A DNA stretch of 10,336 nt from an uncultured Oscillospiraceae bacterium (lineage in GTDB: Bacteria; Bacillota; Clostridia; Oscillospirales; Acutalibacteraceae): NCBI GenBank assembly GCA_902496265.1, contig CABVAD010000023.1, positions 1 to 10,336 on the forward strand, read 5' to 3'. Under the pieces are notes generated by a model. That model saw only the letters and a program-made list of their open reading frames with translations. It did not search any database and had not been told where the DNA came from. The translations under genes were made by a program, and so were the position numbers. Below are positions 1-5,788 of this stretch, in pieces. Position 1 is the first letter of the stretch; the number at the start of each line of letters is the position of its first letter.

Positions 1-5
1 AAATA

Positions 6-11
6 GAGGAG
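6..11 (+). promoter_or_regulatory. Ribosome binding site of glgP
   Basis: GAGGAG lies 8 bases before the ATG at 20. It fixes the glgP start and rules out the near-upstream ATG at 12, which opens only a three-codon frame. The TAG at 4-6 could be the end of an upstream gene, but too little sequence is present to say. Confidence 0.7.
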
Positions 12-19
12 ATGCTGTT

Positions 20-2422
20 ATGACCAAATATACCGTTTCCGCCCTGGCGGCAATGATTGAGCGAAAGCTGTCTCACAATTTCGGCGTGACTCCGTCACAG
101 GCTTCAGACGAGCTTTTTTATAAGGCCTGCGTGCTGGTTCTGCTTGAAATTATGAACGACCGCCGCGCGGAGTTCAAGAAAGCCGCCGACGAGCAGGAGG
201 CAAAAACCGTTTATTATCTGAGTATGGAGTTTTTAATGGGCCGCTCCCTTAAAAACAATCTTTATAACTTAGACCTTACAGACACTATGGCTAAGGCGCT
301 TGCAAAGTTTAAGGTAAAGCTTGATAAGCTTTATGATTTCGAGCCTGACGCGGGACTCGGTAACGGCGGTCTCGGACGTCTTGCCGCCTGCTTCCTTGAC
401 GCGCTTTCCACAGGCAGCTACCCCGCAATGGGATACTGTATACGCTATGAATTGGGAATTTTCCGTCAAAAGCTGGTTGACGGCTGGCAGACCGAAATGC
501 CCGATTTCTGGCTCCCCGGGGGCGGAGTATGGCTTGAACAGCGCCCGACCGCGGCGGTTGACGTTAATTTTGACGGTAAGATACACGAGTGGTGGGACGG
601 AAGCTATCACCACATTGAGCATACAGGCTATCACACGGTTCATGCCGTTCCGTACGATCTTATGGTTGCGGGTAAGGACGGGAAAACCGTAAATATCCTG
701 CGCCTTTGGAGCGCGGAATGTCAGGATTTCGATATGTCCGCCTTTAATCAGGGCGACTATGTCCGCGCCCTTGAACAGCGCGCTATGACCGAGACCATTT
801 CAAAGGTGCTTTACCCCGAGGACAATCATATCGAGGGCAAGTCGTTAAGGCTCCGTCAGCAGTATTTCCTCGTTTCCGCTTCTATTCAGGATATTTTAAA
901 CCGCCATTTGAGAAAATACAACACCCTCGACAATCTGCCCGACAAGGTGGCTATTCACATTAACGACACCCATCCGACCCTCTCAATCCCCGAGCTTATG
1001 CGCTTTTTGCTTGATGAGTGCGGCTACGGCTGGGATAAGGCGTGGGATCTCGTGACCCGCACCGTGGCTTACACCAACCACACCATTATGTCCGAGGCGC
1101 TTGAGTGCTGGCAGGTTGAGCTTATCAAGGAGCGTATTCCCCGCATTTATCAGATAATTAAGGAAATCGACCGCCGTTTTAAGGGAGAGGTTCTCTCCCG
1201 CACGGGCGACCCGCTGACGGTCGAGCGCACCGCCATTATCCAGAACGGCGTTATCAGAATGGCGAACCTATGCGTTGCCGCCTGCCATACAGTAAACGGC
1301 GTTTCCAAGCTCCACAGCGAAATTCTTGTGAACGAGCTTTTCACCGATTACGCGAAAATGACCCCCGAAAAGTTCACCAACGTCACAAACGGTATCGCCC
1401 ACAGACGTTGGCTGTGTCAGGCTAACCCCGCGCTCACCTCTTACCTTACCGAGCTTATCGGAGACGGCTTTGTAAAGAACGCCGCCGAGCTTGAAAAGCT
1501 TATGGAATACAAGGACGACAGTGCGGTGCTCCAAAAATTGCAGGAAATCAAGCGTCAGAACAAGGTTCGCTTTGCCGATTACGTTAAGGATAAGACCTCT
1601 GTTGTTTTAGACCCCGATTCTATTTTCGATATGCAGGTTAAAAGACTGCACGAATACAAGCGTCAGCACCTTAACGCCCTTAACATTATTTCGGAGTACC
1701 TGTATCTGAAGAATAATCCCAATGCCGATTTTGCTCCGAAGACCTATATTTTCGGCGCTAAGGCGGCTGCGGGCTATCTCTTTGCAAAAGAGATTATTCA
1801 GATGATTTACAAGCTTTCGACGGTTATCGACAATGACCGCACGGTAAACGATAAGCTTAAAATCCTCTTCCTTGAGGACTACCGCGTGACCTTAGCCGAG
1901 CTTATGATTCCCTCCGCCGATATAAGCGAGCAGATTTCACTTGCCTCCACCGAGGCGAGCGGCACAGGCAATATGAAGCTGATGATGAACGGCGCGATCA
2001 CCTTGGGCACCGAGGACGGCGCTAACGTTGAAATTCACAAGGCAGTAGGGGACGACAATATAATTATCTTCGGTATGCAGACCCCCGAGGTTCTCTCGCT
2101 CCAGAAGAACGGATACTCGCCCGCACAGTATTACAGCAACAATCCCGAGCTTCGCGAGGCTCTCGACTTTATAGGCAAGGGCATTGCGGGTCAGCCCTTT
2201 GACAATATTTACAGCTCCCTTAAAAATCACGACCGCTATATGGCGCTTGCCGACTTTGCCGATTACAGGAAAGCGCAGAAAAAGGCAAGCGCGCTTTACG
2301 CCGACCGTGAGAAGTGGAATAAAATGTCGCTTGTAAATATTGCGAAGTCGGGAATCTTCTCGGCAGACCGTTCAATAGGCGATTACGCCGAAAACATCTG
2401 GCATTTAAAGCCTGTCAAATAA
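20..2422 (+). CDS. glgP: Glycogen/maltodextrin (alpha-glucan) phosphorylase, GT35
   Basis: Releases glucose-1-phosphate from the non-reducing ends of glycogen or maltodextrins using inorganic phosphate and a PLP cofactor; cytoplasmic. The 800 residues are close to the usual family length (about 800-815). Visible family blocks are GLGNGGLGRLAA from residue 112, HINDTHP at 312-319, KRLHEYKRQHLN from 541, and the PLP signature EASGTGNMKLMMN, in which Lys653 should form the Schiff base with PLP. The ATG at 20 is preceded by GAGGAG (6-11) with 8-base spacing. An ATG at 12 would hit a stop after three codons, so it is not the start. The next gene follows after 3 bases, an alpha-amylase-family enzyme, so the two probably form an operon for glycogen or starch-derived glucan turnover. 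The sequence does not separate GlgP from MalP by substrate. No promoter is visible because the gene starts at the window edge. Confidence 0.97.
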   Translation: MTKYTVSALAAMIERKLSHNFGVTPSQASDELFYKACVLVLLEIMNDRRAEFKKAADEQEAKTVYYLSMEFLMGRSLKNNLYNLDLTDTMAKALAKFKVKLDKLYDFEPDAGLGNGGLGRLAACFLDALSTGSYPAMGYCIRYELGIFRQKLVDGWQTEMPDFWLPGGGVWLEQRPTAAVDVNFDGKIHEWWDGSYHHIEHTGYHTVHAVPYDLMVAGKDGKTVNILRLWSAECQDFDMSAFNQGDYVRALEQRAMTETISKVLYPEDNHIEGKSLRLRQQYFLVSASIQDILNRHLRKYNTLDNLPDKVAIHINDTHPTLSIPELMRFLLDECGYGWDKAWDLVTRTVAYTNHTIMSEALECWQVELIKERIPRIYQIIKEIDRRFKGEVLSRTGDPLTVERTAIIQNGVIRMANLCVAACHTVNGVSKLHSEILVNELFTDYAKMTPEKFTNVTNGIAHRRWLCQANPALTSYLTELIGDGFVKNAAELEKLMEYKDDSAVLQKLQEIKRQNKVRFADYVKDKTSVVLDPDSIFDMQVKRLHEYKRQHLNALNIISEYLYLKNNPNADFAPKTYIFGAKAAAGYLFAKEIIQMIYKLSTVIDNDRTVNDKLKILFLEDYRVTLAELMIPSADISEQISLASTEASGTGNMKLMMNGAITLGTEDGANVEIHKAVGDDNIIIFGMQTPEVLSLQKNGYSPAQYYSNNPELREALDFIGKGIAGQPFDNIYSSLKNHDRYMALADFADYRKAQKKASALYADREKWNKMSLVNIAKSGIFSADRSIGDYAENIWHLKPVK

Positions 2423-2425
2423 TTT

Positions 2426-4276
2426 ATGGAACATTATCCTTTTGATTCAAGAAATCCGCTTTACCGCAATAAATCAGGTGCTTTAGCCGAAGGGGAAACC
2501 CTTCGGCTAAAGCTGTTGTTACATAATGACGCCCGCGTTCACTCGGCTTTTTTAATTCTCCGCGATGACAGCGGCGATACTGTGCGCGAGGCGAAAATGA
2601 CCGCGGGCGGCGAGCTTGACGGCTACCGCTTTTACGAGTGCGAAATAACCCTTTCGGAGGGGCTTTACTGGTATCAGTTCCGCTATACCAGCGATTACGG
2701 CGAGTTCCGCGTTGTAAAGCACGAACACTCCTTGGGTATTGTGGCAGGCGAGGGGGACTGGTGGCAGCTTACGGTCTATAACCGTGATTACTCGACCCCC
2801 GACTGGCTCGACGGCGGGATTATTTATCAGATTTTTCCCGACCGATTTTATAATTCGCGCACTCCGAAGTCAAACGTACCGGAGGACCGCTTTATGTGCG
2901 GGGACTGGCAAAAACAGCCCGAATACCGTCAAACAGGCGGAAAATGCTCCCTCGGTAACGACTATTACGGCGGCGATCTTAAGGGAATAGAAGAAAAGCT
3001 CCCTTATTTAAAGGAGCTGGGAGTAAGCTGTATATATTTAAACCCGATTTTTGAAGCGCACTCCAACCACCGCTACAACACGGCGGATTATATGAAAATC
3101 GACCCTCTGCTTGGCACCGAGGAGGATTTGGTTTCGCTTGTTAATGAAGCAGGTCGGCACGGAATTGCGGTAGTATTAGACGGTGTTTTTTCCCACACAG
3201 GGGACGACAGCCGTTATTTTAACCTCAAAAACCGTTATGATACGGTCGGCGCGGCAAATTCCGCCGATTCACCTTATCACAGCTGGTATAAGTTCGGCAA
3301 TTACCCGACAGGCTATTCCTGCTGGTGGGGCGTGCCGTCACTTCCCGAAACCAACGAGGACGATTTATCCTTTTCAAGCTTTATAACGGGTGAAAACGGG
3401 GTTATCAGATATTGGCTTAAAAGAGGAGTTAAGGGCTGGCGGCTCGATGTCGCGGATGAACTGCCCGATTCCTTTCTTGATAAAATCCGTCTTGCTGTCA
3501 AGGCGGAGGGGGAGGAGAACTACCTTTTAGGCGAGGTTTGGGAGGACGCGACAAACAAGATAAGCTACGGCAGCCGACGCAGATTCTTACGCGGCAGACA
3601 GCTTGATTCGGTTATGAATTATCCCCTTGCCGAGGCGATAATCGCCTTTGTAAAGGGCGGCAATTCACGGGATTTGGCAGATACCGTGCTCCGGATACTC
3701 GAAAACTATCCGCCCCAGTCAGTAAAGCTTTTGATGAACCATATCGGCACCCACGACACCGCGAGAATACTAACGCGTCTTGCTAAAGACGATTATGTCG
3801 GAGACCGCGAGTGGCAGTCAAGACAGAGCTTGAGCGCCGAGGAATACGCCCACGGCGCCGCTCTTTTGAAGCTGGCGGCGGTGTTGCAGTACACAATGCC
3901 GGGCGTTCCCTCCCTTTATTACGGGGACGAGGCGGGAATGAGCGGTTACGGCGACCCCTTCTGCCGCGGAGGCTTCCCGTGGGGAGCGGAGGATAAGGCA
4001 CTTACCGACTTTTATAAAAAATTGGGACAGTTCAGGCGTAAAAGTCCCGTTTTCGCTTCGGGCGAGTTTATCCCCGTGTATGCGAATTTCGGCGATATTG
4101 TATATATTCGCAAAAAGGGAGAAAACGAGGTGCTGGTGGCGGTCAACCGCTGGCACGAGCCGTCGGAAATCGAAATTCCCGATAAATTCAATACCGCGAA
4201 AGTAATTTTCGGTAATAAACCGAAGAACGGCAAACTAAACTTAAATGGAGAGGATTTTGCGATTTTAGAGCTTTAA
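2426..4276 (+). CDS. GH13 alpha-glycosidase (neopullulanase/cyclomaltodextrinase-like)
   Basis: Cytoplasmic glycoside hydrolase of the alpha-amylase clan, expected to act on alpha-1,4 (possibly alpha-1,6) bonds of maltodextrins, pullulan-type oligosaccharides or glycogen fragments. The first roughly 125 residues look like an N-terminal beta-sandwich carbohydrate-binding-type domain. The (beta/alpha)8 barrel starts near GGIIYQIFPDRFYN. Conserved regions are intact: region I DGVFSH (252-257), region II GWRLDVADE with nucleophile Asp341, region III GEVWED with acid/base Glu370, and region IV NHIGTHD (438-444) with Asp444 as transition-state stabiliser. VPSLPETN resembles region V. A small C-terminal beta domain follows. 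There is no signal peptide, which fits an intracellular role beside glgP. The start lies 3 bases after the glgP stop and no Shine-Dalgarno is visible, so translation is probably coupled to glgP. A perfect hairpin sits inside the gene at 2480-2513. Exact substrate specificity and subfamily are not decidable by eye. Confidence 0.93.
   Translation: MEHYPFDSRNPLYRNKSGALAEGETLRLKLLLHNDARVHSAFLILRDDSGDTVREAKMTAGGELDGYRFYECEITLSEGLYWYQFRYTSDYGEFRVVKHEHSLGIVAGEGDWWQLTVYNRDYSTPDWLDGGIIYQIFPDRFYNSRTPKSNVPEDRFMCGDWQKQPEYRQTGGKCSLGNDYYGGDLKGIEEKLPYLKELGVSCIYLNPIFEAHSNHRYNTADYMKIDPLLGTEEDLVSLVNEAGRHGIAVVLDGVFSHTGDDSRYFNLKNRYDTVGAANSADSPYHSWYKFGNYPTGYSCWWGVPSLPETNEDDLSFSSFITGENGVIRYWLKRGVKGWRLDVADELPDSFLDKIRLAVKAEGEENYLLGEVWEDATNKISYGSRRRFLRGRQLDSVMNYPLAEAIIAFVKGGNSRDLADTVLRILENYPPQSVKLLMNHIGTHDTARILTRLAKDDYVGDREWQSRQSLSAEEYAHGAALLKLAAVLQYTMPGVPSLYYGDEAGMSGYGDPFCRGGFPWGAEDKALTDFYKKLGQFRRKSPVFASGEFIPVYANFGDIVYIRKKGENEVLVAVNRWHEPSEIEIPDKFNTAKVIFGNKPKNGKLNLNGEDFAILEL
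2480..2513 (+). repeat. Perfect 15-bp inverted repeat with GAAA loop inside the GH13 gene
   Basis: GCTTTAGCCGAAGGG (2480-2494) and CCCTTCGGCTAAAGC (2499-2513) are exact reverse complements around a GAAA loop (2495-2498), a stable GNRA-type tetraloop in RNA. It lies about 55 bases after the GH13 start codon and encodes ordinary-looking residues (ALAEGETLRLK). No T run follows, so it is not a standard intrinsic terminator. It could slow early translation, or set mRNA processing or stability between glgP and the GH13 gene. The function is inferred; the structure is read directly. Confidence 0.85.
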
Positions 4277-4277
4277 T

Positions 4278-4293
4278 CCCCTCTGTTTGGGGG
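4278..4293 (+). promoter_or_regulatory. Short hairpin overlapping the ribosome binding site of the ZIP gene
   Basis: CCCC (4278-4281) can pair with the G run (4289-4293) that is the only Shine-Dalgarno-like sequence before the TTG start at 4303. The loop is 7 bases. The helix is only four or five G-C pairs. It begins one base after the GH13 stop codon, so a ribosome finishing GH13 could open it. This is a suggestive arrangement rather than an established element. Confidence 0.35.
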
Positions 4294-4302
4294 CTGATTT
4301 AA

Positions 4303-5070
4303 TTGAGCGTTTTGCCGTATGTACTTACAATAACCCTTGCCGCGGGAGTGGGCGGCACGGGTCTCGGAGGTCTTTTCGGAATACTTGTAAAAAGAAAATC
4401 CGAAAAAACCGTAAGCTGTCTTTTAAGCTTCGCGGCGGGGGTAATGCTCTCGGTCGTCTGCTTTGACCTTGTGCCGAGCGCGTTTGAGGGCTCCCGAATT
4501 ACGCTTGTTCTCCCCGGCGTAACGCTTGGTTTTTCTGTCGTATTCCTCTTAAACGACCTAACCCTGCGCGCACACGGCAAAGCCGATTTCGGCGGCAGGG
4601 ATATTTCGGGAAAACGGCTTTTTATCGGCGGAGTTGTGACGGCGGTAGCAATCGCTTTGCACAATTTTCCCGAGGGTATGGTGATAGGTGCGTCCTTTGT
4701 CCGATGCAGTGCGGCTTACCGCTTTACCTTAAGCGAAACGGCGGTTGCGGCGGTAATCGGACTTCACAATATACCCGAGGGTATGGCTATGGCGGTTCCG
4801 CTTGTTGCGGGCGGAATGAAGAAATCCGCGGCGGCGGCGGTAACCGCCCTTGCGGGCGCACCCACCGTTTTAGGCGCGGCGGCGGGCTTATTTTTAGGTA
4901 CGCTCAGCCCTTTGTGGCTTTCGCTCTCTCTGAGCTTTGCGTCGGGCGCTATGCTGTATGTGGTATTCGGCGAGCTTTTGCCCGAATCGCTTGCGCTCGA
5001 CAGCTCGGGACTTTCTGCTTTTGCCGCATTGGCCGGGATTATGACAGGGATTTTGATTGTTTACTCCTAA
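4303..5070 (+). CDS. ZIP-family divalent metal transporter
   Basis: Inner-membrane transporter of the ZIP family (ZupT/GufA-like), expected to move zinc, iron, manganese or similar divalent cations into the cytoplasm. The 255 residues contain about eight hydrophobic segments. The two hallmark metal-binding helices are clear: HNFPEG at 120-125 and HNIPEGMAMAVPL from 155. A third acidic site, GELLPES around Glu224, is also present. The predicted start is TTG at 4303, supported by GGGGG at 4289-4293 with 9-base spacing; a second in-frame TTG at 4312 is possible. It begins 26 bases after the GH13 stop, so it may be cotranscribed with glgP and GH13, though no functional link to glucan metabolism is evident. 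A strong terminator follows. The metal specificity cannot be read from the sequence. Confidence 0.92.
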   Translation: MSVLPYVLTITLAAGVGGTGLGGLFGILVKRKSEKTVSCLLSFAAGVMLSVVCFDLVPSAFEGSRITLVLPGVTLGFSVVFLLNDLTLRAHGKADFGGRDISGKRLFIGGVVTAVAIALHNFPEGMVIGASFVRCSAAYRFTLSETAVAAVIGLHNIPEGMAMAVPLVAGGMKKSAAAAVTALAGAPTVLGAAAGLFLGTLSPLWLSLSLSFASGAMLYVVFGELLPESLALDSSGLSAFAALAGIMTGILIVYS

Positions 5071-5078
5071 TAAGCGAA

Positions 5079-5106
5079 CGGACGGCTTTTGACCGTCCGC
5101 ATTTTT
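5079..5106 (+). terminator. Intrinsic terminator after the ZIP gene
   Basis: CGGACGG (5079-5085) pairs perfectly with CCGTCCG (5093-5099) around a 7-base loop, and ATTTTTATT follows with a T run at 5102-5106. It begins 8 bases after the ZIP stop codon. It ends the glgP/GH13/ZIP transcript. It also lies just past the convergent bioY stop, but on that strand no good T run follows the stem, so any termination of bioY here would be weaker. Confidence 0.9.
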
Positions 5107-5108
5107 AT

Positions 5109-5651
5109 TCAATTATATATTTTTGCAAGCAGCTTTCTGATATATAATGAAAGGAAAAATGCCGCGGCAACCGAAATCGCATCCTTGATAAGATAGGGTG
5201 CGGAGACCATAAGAAATGCGGAAATGAAGTCGGTTTTGTAAACAACCGTAAACTGAATTATTCCTAAGATGTGGCATATAACGAGTCCGCCGAAGCCGAT
5301 AAGCAACTTTAACCACTTGCTTTTAAGCATAAGCGAAGCACCGCATAGCAAAACAAAAAATATAAATCCGAAAATAAAGCCGCCGCTTGCGCCGAAAAGC
5401 ACCTGTACACCGCCCTTGAAGCCTGAAAATACAGGTACGCCGACCGCGCCCAGCAGCACATACGTGATTATTGAGGCAAGTCCCCATTTTATTCCTAAAA
5501 CATAGCCGCACAGCGCCACCGCAAAGGTTTGAAGCGTGAGCGCGACCTGCGTGGGCATTGGTATCGCAATCTGCGAGCAGACGGCAGTGAGCGCCGTAAG
5601 CATAGCCGCGGTGACGAGGCTCAGGGTGTTTTTCTTTGCTGAATCGTTCAT
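5109..5651 (-). CDS. bioY: BioY, biotin-specific S component of an ECF transporter
   Basis: Membrane protein that binds biotin and, with the shared EcfT/EcfA1/EcfA2 energising module, imports it; no Ecf genes are in the window. The 180 residues form about six hydrophobic helices. Family blocks are visible: PMPTQVALTLQTFAVALCG (31-49), a GxKWG loop (53-57), LLGAVGVPVFSGFKGGVQVLFG (67-87), and ASGGFIFGF (88-96). The ATG (complement of 5649-5651) has AGGAG (complement of 5660-5664) at 8-base spacing. Immediately upstream are a near-consensus promoter and a palindrome matching a BirA operator, which independently supports biotin as the substrate. It is single and monocistronic here, with no biotin synthesis genes alongside, consistent with biotin salvage. 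Confidence 0.95.
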   Translation of the reverse strand: MNDSAKKNTLSLVTAAMLTALTAVCSQIAIPMPTQVALTLQTFAVALCGYVLGIKWGLASIITYVLLGAVGVPVFSGFKGGVQVLFGASGGFIFGFIFFVLLCGASLMLKSKWLKLLIGFGGLVICHILGIIQFTVVYKTDFISAFLMVSAPYLIKDAISVAAAFFLSLYIRKLLAKIYN

Positions 5652-5677
5652 TTTGTATTCTCCTTCCGTTTTGTAAC

Positions 5678-5706
5678 ATTGTATACCAAAAAAGAAGAAT
5701 TGTCAA
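5678..5706 (-). promoter_or_regulatory. bioY promoter
   Basis: On the minus strand TTGACA (5706-5701, perfect -35) is separated by exactly 17 bases from TACAAT (5683-5678, five of six matches to TATAAT). The transcript should begin near 5671, giving a leader of about 20 bases that holds the bioY ribosome binding site. The -35 box lies inside the left arm of the palindromic operator, so repressor binding there would block RNA polymerase. Confidence 0.85.
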
Positions 5707-5734
5707 CCTAAATTTATTTTTAGGTTGACAATTC
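5688..5734 (-). terminator. Probable intrinsic terminator of secA, shared with the BirA operator
   Basis: Transcription of secA leaves the gene at 5789 and runs into the 16-bp palindrome 54 bases later. Read on the minus strand, the RNA would form a 16-pair hairpin with a 6-base loop, immediately followed by TTCTTTTTT (5696-5688). Hairpin plus U-rich tail is the form of a rho-independent terminator, although the stem is AU-rich with only five G-C pairs. No other terminator is visible between secA and bioY. Confidence 0.65.
5697..5734. promoter_or_regulatory. BirA-type operator palindrome
   Basis: GAATTGTCAACCTAAA (5697-5712) and TTTAGGTTGACAATTC (5719-5734) are perfect 16-base inverted arms around TTTATT. 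The inner half-sites TTGTCAACC and GGTTGACAA, 14 bases apart, match the known BirA operator pattern (TTGTnAACC, spacer of 14-16, GGTTnACAA). Its position before a biotin transporter and over the -35 box fits biotin-dependent repression by a bifunctional BirA with a DNA-binding domain; birA itself is not in this window. Confidence 0.88.
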
Positions 5735-5788
5735 GAGCTTTACTGATATTATCAATAATTGCAAGCCGCCGAAGAAAGCTGTTTTAAA

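Noticed and set aside
1..19. End of an upstream gene (TAG at 4-6).
   Set aside because: Only one possible codon precedes it, so no gene can be supported.
2480..2513. Intragenic hairpin in GH13 as an intrinsic terminator or riboswitch.
   Set aside because: No T tract follows, and it lies inside intact coding sequence with no aptamer-like conserved structure around it.
4278..4293. Hairpin just after the GH13 stop as a transcription terminator.
   Set aside because: The stem is only four or five pairs and is followed by CTGATTTAATTG, not a T run, so it cannot be called a terminator; the real one is at 5079-5106.
4704..5147. Plus-strand open frame of 147 codons overlapping the ZIP gene in another frame.
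   Set aside because: It covers the conserved HNIPEG and ELLPES region of the ZIP protein, runs through the terminator, and has an Arg/Gly/Cys-rich composition typical of an out-of-frame reading.
5652..5788. A biotin- or vitamin-sensing riboswitch upstream of bioY.
   Set aside because: The predicted leader is only about 20 bases; the palindrome is upstream of the transcript start and is better explained as a DNA operator.
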